Shown: positions 7,787-17,606, counted from the first letter of the stretch. The stretch is 64,000 nt of DNA from Acidobacteriota bacterium (GCA_029776225.1 JAKOTR010000033.1:1-64000); one strand, 5' to 3'. The notes: generated by a model from the sequence alone, not told the origin. Made by a program: numbers and translations.

Positions 7787-9766
7787 TTACACATTGTAAT
7801 ACCCCAGCGCCAGCATCGGAAAATAATGCGCGTACATCAGGTAGCGCAAGTAATACACGTTGGGGAAGCCGGTACCGGTGGCCAGTTCCTCGGGCCAGGT
7901 ACCGTCGTCTTTCTGAGTCTCGACGAGATGAGCCACGCCGCGCGCCGCCGCCCGGCTGTCCTTCTGGCCGGCCGCTTCGAGCGCAAGCAGCGCCCAGGCG
8001 GTCTGCGAGGGCGTGCTCGGGGCGGGCTCAAACTGCCCGGTCACGTAGCTGTGGCAGCTCTCGCCCCAGCCGCCGTCGGGGTTCTGCACGGACTGGACCC
8101 ATTGTGCGGCCTTCTGTATTGGAGGGTAATTCGGGGGAATCCCGGCGGCTCGCAGGCCGCGAAGCGCCAGGAAAGTGCCGTACAGGTAGTTGACGCCCCA
8201 GCGCCCGTACCAGCTTCCGTTCGGCTCCTGTGTGCCGAGCAGGTACGCCACGCCGCGCTGGATATCGCTCTCGTCCGCGCGTATGCCGCGCCGCGAGAGG
8301 GATTCGAGCACGCGGCCGGTGATGTCCGGGCAGGTGGGGTCGAGCATGGCGTTATGGTCGGCGAACGGGACGCGGTTGAGCAGTCCCCAGTCGTTGTCGG
8401 CGTCGAAAGCGGCCCAGCCGCCGTCGCGCGACTGCATGCCGCGCACCCAGGCTATTGCCCGCTGCTCGCAGGCGGCTTGCCGTTCGGGGTCCGAGGCGCG
8501 GGCGTGCAGCAGGGCCAGCAGCACCATCGCGGTGTCATCGATGTCGGGATAGTGCTCGTTGTTGAATTCAAACACCCAGCCCGAAGGGTTGAGGCGCGGG
8601 CGTTTGAACGACCAGTCGCCGCGGCGGCGGATTTCCTTTGAGAGCAGCCAGTCGGCCGCCTTCCTCATCGCCTCTTCGCAGCGCCTGGCGGCGCCGGTCT
8701 CGCCGAGGCTGAACATCGCTTGCGCCGTATCCCACACGGGCGAGAAGCACGGCTGGAAATACAGCTCGTCTTCCTTTTCGGTCAGCAGCCCGTCAAACTG
8801 CCGCAACGCTTCGACGAAGTCGGGGTGATCGCGGTCGTAGCCGAGGGCATCGAGCGCCATGAGGGTGTACTGCATGGCGGGGTAGATGGCGCCCAGCCCG
8901 TCGGAATTCCGCGTGCGCTCGAGTATCCAGCGCTCAGCCAGGCGTATGGCGCCGATTCGGATATCCTTGTGCCCGCGGCGCTCCCAGAGCTTCAGCAGCC
9001 TGTCGACCTGGTGGAAAACCGGCGAGAGCAGCCGGTCCCGCTTGGGCAGCACAAGTTTCTGATTGGGAAGATAGAGTTCGTCCAGCTTCACGCCCGCAGG
9101 CGCGCGGCGCACGCCCCCTACCGCCTGGACGATCGACAGCGGCACCAAAATGGTCCGCGTCCAGGATGCCATTTCGTAGAGGATTCCTCCGGGCACCGTT
9201 CCGCCCGGAACCATTACCAGCTCCGGCGGGACCGTGGGCACGTACTGGCGCGGGAACAGGCCGAAAAGGCTGAGGTTCAGTTTCGTGTAACTGTTGCATG
9301 CCTGCAGCCCGCCGAGTTCGAGCACCCGGATCCGGGCGCGGCGCAGCGGCTCTTCGTTCGGCTGGTAACCCGCGACCCGGAGCGCCGCGTATGCCTTAAC
9401 CGTCGCGTTTACGTTGGCCGGGCCGCCTGGATAGATCCAGAAGCCGCCGTCCGGCATCTGGTTCTTCAGTATCTGCCGGCAAGCCTTTTCGATCCGGCGT
9501 TTCGTGGGCGGATTCCAGTTGCCGTTCTCGTCCGGCTGATAGAGCCATAGCTGGGTCAGGATGTAGTCGGCCTCGAGCGAAATATCGCCGCCCAGCAGGT
9601 CGGCGCACCAGTAGCCATCGGCGTGCTGCCGTGCGATCAAGCTCTCTCCGGCGCGTTCGACGCACCGGGCGGCGGCCTCGCGCAGCGCACGCGCCTCCGC
9701 GCGCAGCTCGTGAATGCTGGGCGCCTGGCGCGGAGCCGCCGGCATCAACCACTCGTATCTATCCAT
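7787..9766 (-). CDS. shc: squalene-hopene cyclase
   Basis: A 659-residue terpene cyclase that folds squalene into hopene and hopanol, giving hopanoids that stiffen the membrane. The protonating motif DIDD (in YPDIDDTAM, about residue 407) matches the family DxDD. Several QW repeats are visible, for example GGWAAFD, GSWYGRWGVNYLYGT and DGGWGESC near the C-terminus. Length is close to the usual 630-680. The protein acts as a monotopic inner-membrane enzyme. No other hopanoid genes lie beside it; the nearest isoprenoid gene is the polyprenyl synthase at 18.5-19.5 kb. Confidence 0.96.
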   Translation of the reverse strand: MDRYEWLMPAAPRQAPSIHELRAEARALREAAARCVERAGESLIARQHADGYWCADLLGGDISLEADYILTQLWLYQPDENGNWNPPTKRRIEKACRQILKNQMPDGGFWIYPGGPANVNATVKAYAALRVAGYQPNEEPLRRARIRVLELGGLQACNSYTKLNLSLFGLFPRQYVPTVPPELVMVPGGTVPGGILYEMASWTRTILVPLSIVQAVGGVRRAPAGVKLDELYLPNQKLVLPKRDRLLSPVFHQVDRLLKLWERRGHKDIRIGAIRLAERWILERTRNSDGLGAIYPAMQYTLMALDALGYDRDHPDFVEALRQFDGLLTEKEDELYFQPCFSPVWDTAQAMFSLGETGAARRCEEAMRKAADWLLSKEIRRRGDWSFKRPRLNPSGWVFEFNNEHYPDIDDTAMVLLALLHARASDPERQAACEQRAIAWVRGMQSRDGGWAAFDADNDWGLLNRVPFADHNAMLDPTCPDITGRVLESLSRRGIRADESDIQRGVAYLLGTQEPNGSWYGRWGVNYLYGTFLALRGLRAAGIPPNYPPIQKAAQWVQSVQNPDGGWGESCHSYVTGQFEPAPSTPSQTAWALLALEAAGQKDSRAAARGVAHLVETQKDDGTWPEELATGTGFPNVYYLRYLMYAHYFPMLALGYYNV

Positions 9767-9872
9767 AAGCAGCTTCTCTGAACCAGGATAGCCCGTTCAT
9801 GTTAATTTTGACAGGCAACGCGCAGCGGCTCTTGTTGGGCTACACTGGTGTGAGACCCCAACCGGGCCCCGG

Positions 9873-11402
9873 ATGTCCGCAATGGGGTGGCTAGGCAGGT
9901 TTTGTTTGACTCGCGGCTTGCTGTCAGTTCTTCTTCTGGCAGGTAGTTCTCTATTCGCCGCTGCCCAGGCTCCGCTCGAACAGGGGCAGCTGGATGCCAG
10001 CCCCACGCTTTTCGCGGTGATGGCGGCGATTAACGCGGCGGGCTACGACGCGGACCTTGATTCCCCCTCCAACTCGCCGGTCCGCCAGATGGTGCGCCAG
10101 GCGATTGCAGCCAATCCGCCCGCCTGTTTGCCCGAACTCAAGACTTTCGTTGCCACCCATCGCCAGAAGGACCCCACGGCGGAGCTGAGCCAGTACATAT
10201 CCTTTGCCCTGTCCGTGGGCGATCCGCCCGATTTTGATTACCGCTACAGGCAGAACGAGCTGCCTCCGGACGTCGTGGCCCTCGATGGCTTCCGGAAGCT
10301 GCTCATCCGGTTCTACAAGGAAGCGAAAATCGACGAGTTGTGGCGCAAAGCGCAGCCGGCGTACGAGGAAGCGATTGCGCGCTATCAACGGCCGGCGATG
10401 AACGCCGTGCTCCAGGTGAACGCCTACGTCCGCTCGTCCACCAGCCCCGCCATGGGTTCGCGGTTTCAGATCTACGTCGATCTGCTCGGCGCACCCAACC
10501 AGATTCAGACCCGCAGCTACAAGAACGATTACTTCATCGTGTTGACCGCGTCGTCCGACCTGCACGAAGAGGAGATCCGCCACGGATACCTGCATCACAC
10601 CCTCGACGCGCTCGCGGTCCGCTATGCCGAGGAACTGGAGAAGAAAAAAGCCCTGCTCGATTTCGCTCAACCGGCCCCGCTGCTGGCGCCCTCTTACAAG
10701 TCCGATTTTCTGCTGCTGGCGACCGAGTGCCTCATCAAGGCCATCGAAAGCCGCCTGGCTCCGGCTTCACAACGCCAGGCCCTCGTCGATCAGGCTTTCC
10801 GGGAAGGCTTCATCCTCACACCGGCGTTTGCCGAGGCCTTGCCCGCATACGAAAAGCAGGAGCAGGCCCTGCGGTTCTATTTTCCCGAGCTGGTGAACGC
10901 TATCGATTTGGCGCGTGAGGATCAGCGTCTGGCCGACGTCCAGTTCGCTACCAGCCGCCCCGAACGTACCGTGAAGGTTCCGGCCGAGCAGCCGGCCGCG
11001 CTGACCGGCCCGCAAAAAACTTTGGAAGACGCCGAGCAGCTCTACACGCGCCGCGAGCTGGATAAGGCCAAAGCCCTCTACCAGCAACTGCTCAAAGAAA
11101 CCGGCGAGAAAACGATGCACGCCCGCGCTTATTACGGCCTGGCGCGCATTGCGGCACTGCAGCGGGATCCGGAGCTCGCCGAGGAGCTGTTTCAGAAGAC
11201 CCTGGATTCCGCACCCGACCCGCAAACCGCGGCTTGGGCCAACGTTTACCTCGGGAGGCTGGCGGATGCGGCCGGTGACCGCGAGCTGGCCATCCGGCGC
11301 TACCAGGCCGCTCTGAATGTTCAGGGCGGATCGGAAGCGGCTCGCACCGCCGCACAGCAAGGCTTAGGGGCGGCTTATGGACCGAAGAGCCAGCAGCCCT
11401 AG
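9873..11402 (+). CDS. exported TPR protein with degenerate zincin-like segment
   Basis: A 509-residue protein with a signal peptide (hydrophobic GLLSVLLLAGSSLFAAAQ, ending near residue 32). The N-terminal 350 residues are of unknown type and contain an HEEEIRHGYLHH segment (residues 231-242), which looks like a zinc-peptidase helix whose catalytic Glu is not in the standard place. The last 130 residues form TPR helices (AEQLYTRRELDKAKALYQQLL, ARAYYGLARIAAL). It starts 106 bases from the divergent shc gene. The following TPR gene begins 43 bases after the stop, so the two are probably one operon. ATG 9882 is an alternative start. Function unknown. Confidence 0.75.
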   Translation: MSAMGWLGRFCLTRGLLSVLLLAGSSLFAAAQAPLEQGQLDASPTLFAVMAAINAAGYDADLDSPSNSPVRQMVRQAIAANPPACLPELKTFVATHRQKDPTAELSQYISFALSVGDPPDFDYRYRQNELPPDVVALDGFRKLLIRFYKEAKIDELWRKAQPAYEEAIARYQRPAMNAVLQVNAYVRSSTSPAMGSRFQIYVDLLGAPNQIQTRSYKNDYFIVLTASSDLHEEEIRHGYLHHTLDALAVRYAEELEKKKALLDFAQPAPLLAPSYKSDFLLLATECLIKAIESRLAPASQRQALVDQAFREGFILTPAFAEALPAYEKQEQALRFYFPELVNAIDLAREDQRLADVQFATSRPERTVKVPAEQPAALTGPQKTLEDAEQLYTRRELDKAKALYQQLLKETGEKTMHARAYYGLARIAALQRDPELAEELFQKTLDSAPDPQTAAWANVYLGRLADAAGDRELAIRRYQAALNVQGGSEAARTAAQQGLGAAYGPKSQQP

Positions 11403-11445
11403 CTCGGAAAAGACTACAATCAGCAGAAGGAAAAGGAGTCAGTTC

Positions 11446-12288
11446 ATGAACAAGCATTTCATAGCGGGGGCGATATTGGTCCTCGCCACCGCGGGTCTCA
11501 TGTTTGGCCAGCAGGCGGCAGCCGGCGGGTCTCCCGTTGCCAAACAACCCAGTGTGAAGTCGCAGGCCGAAGGAGAGGCCTTGCAGGCGATCTTTCAGGC
11601 GACCGACGCCAACGGCCGCATCAAAGCCGCCGACGAGTTCCTCGTCAAGTTTGCGGATTCCGAATTCAAGCCCTTCATACTGATGGTCATGGCAGAGACC
11701 TATCGCGCGATGAACAACTACGAAAACACGGTGATCTACGCCGAGCGCTGTCTCGAAGCCGACCCTCAGAATTTCATGGCCATGCTGTTGCTAGCCTCCA
11801 CGATCGCGCAGCGAACACGCGAGCACGATCTCGACCGGGAGGAAAAGCTCGGCCGTGTGGAGAAGTACGTCAAGACCGCCCTCGAGCTAGTCGAGAAAGC
11901 TCCCAGGCCACGTCCCGACGTGACGGACGATGACTGGAACAAAGCCAAGGCCGACTTCAAAGCCCAAGGGCACGAGGCGTTGGGACTAGCGGCGATGGCT
12001 CGTAAAAATTACCAGGCCGCCGTTACGGAGTTTAAGACCGCCGTTGAAGTGAGCTCTACGCCGGATCCCGCCACCCAGGTGCGGCTCGGAGCAGCATACA
12101 ATCTCGCCGGCCAGTACGACCATGCCATCGCCACGCTGAACCAGGTTATGGAAACGCCGGACCTCCATCCGCAGATCAGGCAGATCGCGCAGGCTGAGCG
12201 GGCACGGGCGATGCAGGCTAAGGCAAAGGCCAACCCTCCGGCCGAGAGCGCTGCTCCCGCGCCGGCGGCTCCCGAGCCCAAGCCCTGA
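11446..12288 (+). CDS. exported TPR-repeat protein
   Basis: A 280-residue protein with a signal peptide (MNKHFIAGAILVLATAGLMFGQ) followed by TPR-like helical repeats from about residue 40 to 255, and an Ala/Pro/Glu-rich tail (AESAAPAPAAPEPKP). ATG 11446 was chosen over an in-frame ATG at 11377 because AGGAG at 11434-11438 is well placed and the signal peptide begins there. It probably acts as a periplasmic scaffold, but no partner can be named. It lies between another exported TPR protein and RNase III, nine bases before the latter. Confidence 0.8.
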   Translation: MNKHFIAGAILVLATAGLMFGQQAAAGGSPVAKQPSVKSQAEGEALQAIFQATDANGRIKAADEFLVKFADSEFKPFILMVMAETYRAMNNYENTVIYAERCLEADPQNFMAMLLLASTIAQRTREHDLDREEKLGRVEKYVKTALELVEKAPRPRPDVTDDDWNKAKADFKAQGHEALGLAAMARKNYQAAVTEFKTAVEVSSTPDPATQVRLGAAYNLAGQYDHAIATLNQVMETPDLHPQIRQIAQAERARAMQAKAKANPPAESAAPAPAAPEPKP

Positions 12289-12296
12289 CCCGGTCG

Positions 12297-13004
12297 ATGT
12301 GCGCGGATTTGGAGGTTCTCGAAGAGATCATCGGTTATGAGTTCCATAACCGCGACCTCCTGATCCGCGCTCTCACCCACTCCTCGCACGCATACGAGAA
12401 GAACCAGCAGCCGCTCAGCGACAACGAGCAACTCGAGTTTCTGGGCGACGCGGTGCTCGGTTTTCTTATCTCCGAGTGCCTCGTCGGCCGCTACCCGGAA
12501 TATCGTGAAGGACGGCTGTCGATCATCAAGAATTACCTCGTCAGCGCATCCCACCTGCACGACGTCGCGAAGCAGCTGCGGCTGGGCGAATTCCTGCTGC
12601 TGGGCCGCGGCGAGGAGTTAAGCGGCGGACGGGTGAAGCGAGGACTGCTGGCCGACGCCGTCGAGGCCCTGATTGCCGCCATCTATCTGGATGGCGGCAT
12701 CGAGCCGACCCGGGCATTCGTCCTGCGGCACATTGTCGGACCCGGGGCCGTCCTCGAAGAAAGCCTCGAAGCGCCCTTCACCAACTTCAAGGGAGCGCTC
12801 CAGGAAACCGCCCGCACGCTCAATTTGCCTTCGCCGCGCTACACGGTGATCTCCCAGCACGGTCCCCCGCACGCCCGCACGTTCACCGTGGAAGTGCGGA
12901 TTCCGCCCGACCTCATCGCCCAGGCCGAGGGCGCCTCCAAAAAGAGCGCCGGGCAGAAAGCCGCGCAGGTCATCCTGAAGCAACTGCTGGAGCGCGCGGG
13001 TTAA
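12297..13004 (+). CDS. rnc: ribonuclease III
   Basis: A 235-residue double-strand-specific endoribonuclease that processes rRNA precursors and structured mRNAs. The catalytic signature NEQLEFLGDA (residues 43-52) supplies the Mg-binding acidic residues, and the second acidic cluster LLADAVEALIAAIYLDGG follows. The C-terminal dsRNA-binding domain covers about residues 160-232 (FKGALQETA to GASKKSAGQKAAQVILKQLL). Length is standard. It is separated from the preceding TPR gene by eight bases and faces a convergent ABC permease. Confidence 0.97.
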   Translation: MCADLEVLEEIIGYEFHNRDLLIRALTHSSHAYEKNQQPLSDNEQLEFLGDAVLGFLISECLVGRYPEYREGRLSIIKNYLVSASHLHDVAKQLRLGEFLLLGRGEELSGGRVKRGLLADAVEALIAAIYLDGGIEPTRAFVLRHIVGPGAVLEESLEAPFTNFKGALQETARTLNLPSPRYTVISQHGPPHARTFTVEVRIPPDLIAQAEGASKKSAGQKAAQVILKQLLERAG

Positions 13005-13053
13005 CAGCCACCCGCGCCGCCTGCCGGGACCGGGCGCGCCGCCGTTCCCGCTG

Positions 13054-13842
13054 CTATGAGCCTGTCGAGGAGTAGTTGCGGACGCCGCGGTTCCAGATCA
13101 CGGCCGCGGCTGCCACGAATACCGCCGTCACCACCGGAAGCGCGTAAATGTACGTTCCGATGCTCTTCCGGAGCAGAAACGCGCTGGGATAGAAGCTCGC
13201 GAATCCGAAGGGAATTACCCAGCTCAAGAGAAAGCGGATGAACTGGCCGTAGATATCCAGTGGGTAGCGGCCGAAGGCGAGCATGTTGTAAACGGGCGGG
13301 ATCACGCCGACGCGGTCCTCCATCCAGAACGAGACGCAGGTCAGCATCAAAAATATCGCCGTATAGAGCGCGGCTCCGCAGATCGAAGCCAGCGCGATGA
13401 TGAGCCACTCGCGCCAGCCCAGCGCCAGGTCCATCGCGCGCGCGCAGGTGGCCACAATGAAGACTCCGAGCACGGTATCGCCCACCGACTCGAGCCGGAA
13501 CTTTTCAAACAGAATCTGGAAAAGCGGGTTCACGGGCCGCAGCAGCACCTGGTCGAACTTCCCCATCACGATGTAAGTTTCGGCGAAGTAATACAGGTTG
13601 ATGCTGATCATGTTGTAGAGCGAAAGGGGCAGCAGCGAAAAACCGTAGAGGAACAGGATCTGGGTGAAGGACCACCCGGAGATCTGGGGCACACCGCGGA
13701 AGATCAAGAACACCGTGGCGATGCCGCACGCGGTAGCGAGGGCCATCGTCGCCACGGAAAGCAGGAAGTCGCCACGGTACCCGAGCCGCACCTTCGCGTA
13801 CTGAACGAAGTATTGCCCGAAAAGGGAAAGGTAACGCAGCAC
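13054..13842 (-). CDS. ABC-2 type transporter permease
   Basis: A 262-residue inner-membrane protein with about six hydrophobic helices (for example FLLSVATMALATACGIATVFLIF and LLSWVIPFGFASFYP). It resembles the COG3694 group of ABC-2 permeases. It pairs with the adjacent permease, one base upstream, and the ATPase of the same operon to form an exporter. The substrate cannot be deduced; relatives are often annotated loosely as multidrug or daunorubicin exporters. It is the last gene of the three-gene operon and converges on rnc. Confidence 0.88.
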   Translation of the reverse strand: MLRYLSLFGQYFVQYAKVRLGYRGDFLLSVATMALATACGIATVFLIFRGVPQISGWSFTQILFLYGFSLLPLSLYNMISINLYYFAETYIVMGKFDQVLLRPVNPLFQILFEKFRLESVGDTVLGVFIVATCARAMDLALGWREWLIIALASICGAALYTAIFLMLTCVSFWMEDRVGVIPPVYNMLAFGRYPLDIYGQFIRFLLSWVIPFGFASFYPSAFLLRKSIGTYIYALPVVTAVFVAAAAVIWNRGVRNYSSTGS

Positions 13843-13843
13843 G

Positions 13844-14638
13844 TCAGCCCCCGTGAACCGTGATTTGCCGGCTCATCACCCGCCAGAACCACGCCCCGAA
13901 AGCAAAGAGTCCGACGATCCAGAGCGCCTCGACGGCGAGCGCCGTGGCGATCTCGCTCCAGGAGATCTTGCCGAGGTAGATCATCAACGGCGTGAACCCG
14001 ATGTGCTCAAACGGCAACAGACGGGAAACCTCCCGCAGAGGCGCCGGAAAAAGCGTGATCGGAACGAGCACGCCCGAGAGCAGATCCTGTATCCAGAACT
14101 TCGCCCTCAGCAGCCCGAGGATCGAGGTGAGCCGCACCGCGCAACTGCCGACAATAAAGTTGAGTGCCGCCACCAGCAGCACGCTTCCGGCAAGCGAGAC
14201 CAGAAAAACGGCTAAGTGCGCGAGACTGGCGGGCGGCAACACCGGGAAGATCAGCGCCAGCACAACCGCCGTCGGCGCCGAGAGCATTCCCAGCCGGAAC
14301 ACCGATTCCCCGGCAGACCGCGCCACATAACTCAACTGCACGCTCACCGGTTTGATCAACGCCATCGTGATCTTGCCTTCGAGAATGTCGCTGGCCATCT
14401 CGGTGTCGATGTTGTTGAAATACATCGAACGGATGATCCAGCCCACCGCCACGTAAGTTGTGATCTGGGGGAAGGTAAACCCGGCGAAATTCGGATCGGC
14501 CTGAAAGATGGCGCGCCAGATGAAATAGTAGACGCTTACGTTGATGAAGTAAGTCAAGACGCCGGTGTAATAGCGCAGCCGGAAGGCCAGCATGTTCATG
14601 AAGCCGATCCGGGCGAAGGCGAGCGCTACCGAAGGCAT
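13844..14638 (-). CDS. ABC-2 type transporter permease
   Basis: A 264-residue six-helix membrane protein (AFRLRYYTGVLTYFINVSVYYFIWRAIFQ near the N-terminus) of the COG4587 group. It overlaps the end of the upstream ATPase by 13 bases and ends one base before the second permease, so all three are translated together. The two permeases most likely form a heterodimeric export channel for an unknown substrate. Confidence 0.88.
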   Translation of the reverse strand: MPSVALAFARIGFMNMLAFRLRYYTGVLTYFINVSVYYFIWRAIFQADPNFAGFTFPQITTYVAVGWIIRSMYFNNIDTEMASDILEGKITMALIKPVSVQLSYVARSAGESVFRLGMLSAPTAVVLALIFPVLPPASLAHLAVFLVSLAGSVLLVAALNFIVGSCAVRLTSILGLLRAKFWIQDLLSGVLVPITLFPAPLREVSRLLPFEHIGFTPLMIYLGKISWSEIATALAVEALWIVGLFAFGAWFWRVMSRQITVHGG

Positions 14639-15651
14639 CGTACCGCTTCCGAGAGGCCACCCTGATAGATGCGGCTCACAACGTCTTCAATCGATTGCTC
14701 CTCGATGGAGATATCGAGGACATCGACGGCCGTGACAACCTGGCGGATGAGGTCGGCCGCCGTCCGCGAATCCCGGTGAAAGGAAAGCCGGTAGCTCAGG
14801 TCGCTCAGCTTCTCGCGCCGCACGCCGGGAATCTCCAGGCTTTCAAAAATCAGCGCCTGGTCGCGGTCTTTCAGGTCGAACCTGACGGTGGTCTCGCTCC
14901 AGAGCTGGCGTTTTAATTCGGCGAGCCCGCCGTCGAACAGCAACCGCCCGTGATCGATGATCATGAGCCGCGGGCACAGTTCCTCGATGTCGGACAAATC
15001 GTGTGTGGTCAGCAGCACGGTAGTGCCGTACTGGCGGTTCACGCGCTTGAGGAACGCCCGGATATTCTCCTTGGCGACGATGTCGAGCCCGATGGTCGGC
15101 TCGTCGAGGAAGAGAAGCGGCGGGTTATGGAGCAGCGCGGCGGCCATGTCGCAGCGCATGCGTTCCCCGAGGCTCAGTTTCCGCACCGGCATGTGCAGGT
15201 AGCGGCCCAGTTCGAGCACCTCGTCAAACTCCTTCATGCGCGCGGCGTAGTCGGCATCGGAAACGCGGTAAATCCGCTTGAGCAGCCGGAAGGACTCCAC
15301 CACCGCGATGTCCCACCATAACTGCGTACGCTGGCCGAAGACCGCCCCGATCGTTCGGGTGTAGCGCGCCCGTTCGCGGAAGGGTTCGAATCCGTTTGCG
15401 CGCACCGTCCCGGAGGTCGGCGACAGAATGCCCGCGAGCATTTTGATGCTGGTGGACTTGCCTGCTCCGTTGGGACCGATGTAGCCGACCATCTCCCCGC
15501 GCTGGATGGTAAACGAGATGCCGTCGACCGCGGCCACCGTCTTGTATTCGCGAACAAAAAGGTTCTGAAGCGCGCCCCAAAGCCCTTCTTTGCGTTCAAA
15601 GGAACGGAAGTGCTTCACCAGATCGCTGACTTCAACACACCCCTGCATCAA
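14626..15651 (-). CDS. ABC transporter ATP-binding protein (COG4586-like)
   Basis: A 341-residue nucleotide-binding subunit. Walker A is GPNGAGKST, the Q-loop is in VFGQRTQLWWDIAV, the ABC signature is LSLGERMRCD and Walker B is LLFLDEPTIGLD, followed by the H-loop TTHD. A C-terminal extension of about 90 residues after the core domain is typical of this export subgroup. It drives the two permeases encoded just downstream. The QLWWD string is characteristic of the COG4586/4587/3694 exporter set, whose substrate is not established. Confidence 0.93.
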   Translation of the reverse strand: MMQGCVEVSDLVKHFRSFERKEGLWGALQNLFVREYKTVAAVDGISFTIQRGEMVGYIGPNGAGKSTSIKMLAGILSPTSGTVRANGFEPFRERARYTRTIGAVFGQRTQLWWDIAVVESFRLLKRIYRVSDADYAARMKEFDEVLELGRYLHMPVRKLSLGERMRCDMAAALLHNPPLLFLDEPTIGLDIVAKENIRAFLKRVNRQYGTTVLLTTHDLSDIEELCPRLMIIDHGRLLFDGGLAELKRQLWSETTVRFDLKDRDQALIFESLEIPGVRREKLSDLSYRLSFHRDSRTAADLIRQVVTAVDVLDISIEEQSIEDVVSRIYQGGLSEAVRCLR

Positions 15652-15706
15652 ATTTGCAGTCTAGCATCGCGGAGACTTGCGAGGCGTTGCTACGATGGTG
15701 TAACGC

Positions 15707-17494
15707 ATGTCTACCTGGGTGATCCTGCTGCTCCTTCTGTGCCCGCCGGCGGACGAGCCTGTTGCGCCGCGGCGCGACGTGGTCGTTGTCACGGGCGTCT
15801 ACGAGCCTGTGCCTCTCGAGGAAGCCGACCGCGCCGTGCGCGCGCTGCCAATCGGGGAGGAACAGCGGCTGCTCGCGCCGTCAGCGGCCGATTTTCTCCG
15901 GCTCGACCCGTCGCTCGACCTGCGCTCACGCGCCCCGAACGGCGTGCAGGCGGACCTCTCGATCCGCGGCGGCAGCTTCGGCCAAACGCTCGTGCTGCTC
16001 GACGGCATGCGGCTTAACGACGCTCAGACGGGGCATTTCAACCTGGATATTCCGGCGCCGCTCGATGCGCTGGACCGCGTCGAAATGCTGAAGGGCGCCG
16101 GCTCAGCCTACTACGGGTCGGACGCCGTCGGCGGGGTAATCAACCTGATCACGCGCAAACCGGAAGCGGCCGAGTTCCGCTTGCGCACTTCGGGCGGCAA
16201 CTTCGGCAGCAACGCGCAGAGCGGCGCGGCAGGGCTTGTCTGGCGGTCCCTGAGCCAGCACTTTTCGTTTTCGCGCGACTTCTCCTCCGGCTTTGCGCCG
16301 AACCGCGACTACCGCAACCTCTCGCTCGCCTCGATCACGCACGCGAGCTCGCGGCTGGGCGGGACCCGCGTCCTGCTCGCGCACACCGACCGGCCTTACG
16401 GCGCCGACCAGTTTTACGGCAACTTCAACTCCTGGGAGCGCACCCGGACGTGGTTCGCGGCGGCGCGGCAGGAGCTCGGCTCGCGAACGGACGTCTCGGG
16501 AGCCTACCGCCGCCACACCGATTTGTTTGTGCTGTACCGCGACCGGCCGCAAATATACACGAACCGCCACGCGGTGGAAAACGGGCAGGTGGCCGTGAGG
16601 CGCCGGGAACCGCTCGGAGCGAACGTCACCCTGAATTACGGCGCCGAGGGCTACCGCGACTCCATCGCGAGCACGAACCTGGGAAACCATGCCCGCGGCC
16701 GGGGCGCCGGATACGTTGCCCTGGACGTGCGCTCGCTGCACCGCTTCGCGTTTTCCCTGGCTGCACGCGAAGAGTTTTACAGCGGCGGCCGGCGCGAGTT
16801 CAGTCCCAGCGCCAGCGCCGGATTCTGGGTCTCTGAGCGCCTGCGCCTGCGCGCCGGAGCCAGCCGGGCCTTCCGCCTGCCCAGCTACACGGAGCTTTAC
16901 TACCACGACCCCGCCAACATCGGTTCCCCGGATCTCCGTCCGGAAACTGCGTGGAGTTATGAGGCCGGCCTGGACTGGTACGCGGGCGGGAGACTCCGCG
17001 GCGACGTCACAGTGTTTCACCGGCGCGAGCGCGACGGCATCGACTACATCCGGCGCTCGCTCGACGACATCTGGCGCGCGGCGAACTTCTCAGAGCTCAA
17101 CTTCACCGGCGTGGAAATTTCCGCCGCGGCGCGGGTGGGGCGTGCGCAGCTTATCGATTTCCGCTACTCGGGGCTGCGCGGCGCATCCAAAGCGGTTGAT
17201 GGCGTATACACAAAGTACGTTTTCAATTACCCGGTGCATGCGGGGCTCGTATCCTGGGAAGCCGCGCTGGCGGGAGGCTTCATCGCCCGCGCACGCCTTG
17301 CAGTGACCGACCGGCGCGGCCGCGATCCATATGCCGTGTGGGACGCCGGCGCCGCGTATGCGCGTGGCCGCCTCCGCCCTTTCCTGCAACTCACCAACCT
17401 GACGGGAACTGTCTACGAGGAAGTACTCGGCGTCGCGATGCCGGGACGTGGAATCGCGGGCGGAGTAGAGTTGGTGATTATCGGATCTAAGTAG
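15707..17494 (+). CDS. TonB-dependent outer-membrane receptor, BtuB-like size
   Basis: A 595-residue outer-membrane protein. A short hydrophobic leader (WVILLLLLC) is followed by a TonB-box-like VVVVTG at about residue 30, a plug domain (QADLSIRGGSFGQTLVLLDGMRLND to AYYGSDAVGGVINLITRKP) and a beta barrel of alternating aromatic strands to the C-terminus. At under 600 residues it is nearer to BtuB-type vitamin receptors than to the large carbohydrate receptors common in Acidobacteriota. Cobalamin uptake would suit the several B12 enzymes in this window, but the ligand is not shown by the sequence. It stands alone between an ABC exporter and a regulator. Confidence 0.88.
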   Translation: MSTWVILLLLLCPPADEPVAPRRDVVVVTGVYEPVPLEEADRAVRALPIGEEQRLLAPSAADFLRLDPSLDLRSRAPNGVQADLSIRGGSFGQTLVLLDGMRLNDAQTGHFNLDIPAPLDALDRVEMLKGAGSAYYGSDAVGGVINLITRKPEAAEFRLRTSGGNFGSNAQSGAAGLVWRSLSQHFSFSRDFSSGFAPNRDYRNLSLASITHASSRLGGTRVLLAHTDRPYGADQFYGNFNSWERTRTWFAAARQELGSRTDVSGAYRRHTDLFVLYRDRPQIYTNRHAVENGQVAVRRREPLGANVTLNYGAEGYRDSIASTNLGNHARGRGAGYVALDVRSLHRFAFSLAAREEFYSGGRREFSPSASAGFWVSERLRLRAGASRAFRLPSYTELYYHDPANIGSPDLRPETAWSYEAGLDWYAGGRLRGDVTVFHRRERDGIDYIRRSLDDIWRAANFSELNFTGVEISAAARVGRAQLIDFRYSGLRGASKAVDGVYTKYVFNYPVHAGLVSWEAALAGGFIARARLAVTDRRGRDPYAVWDAGAAYARGRLRPFLQLTNLTGTVYEEVLGVAMPGRGIAGGVELVIIGSK

Positions 17495-17539
17495 CCTTCT
17501 GAGTCCAGACCGCCTAAGTACTGCCGGGTGGGGGGTGCC

Positions 17540-17568
17540 TTGCGCCCGATGAACTAATCGTATATAAA
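17540..17568 (+). promoter_or_regulatory. predicted sigma-70-type promoter for the TrmB-like gene
   Basis: TTGCGC at 17540-17545 and TATAAA at 17563-17568 are separated by 17 bases. Transcription would start near 17575, after the ATG at 17568. This supports the downstream start at 17607 for the gene. Confidence 0.45.
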
Positions 17569-17606
17569 TGTTGGACTCCTTGGAAAGGGTGAAAGGATCA
17601 GAGTCC

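Noticed and set aside
9806-9811. TTGACA as a -35 box for the TPR gene at 9873
   Set aside because: No acceptable -10 lies 16-18 bases downstream; the nearest, TACACT, is 27 bases away.
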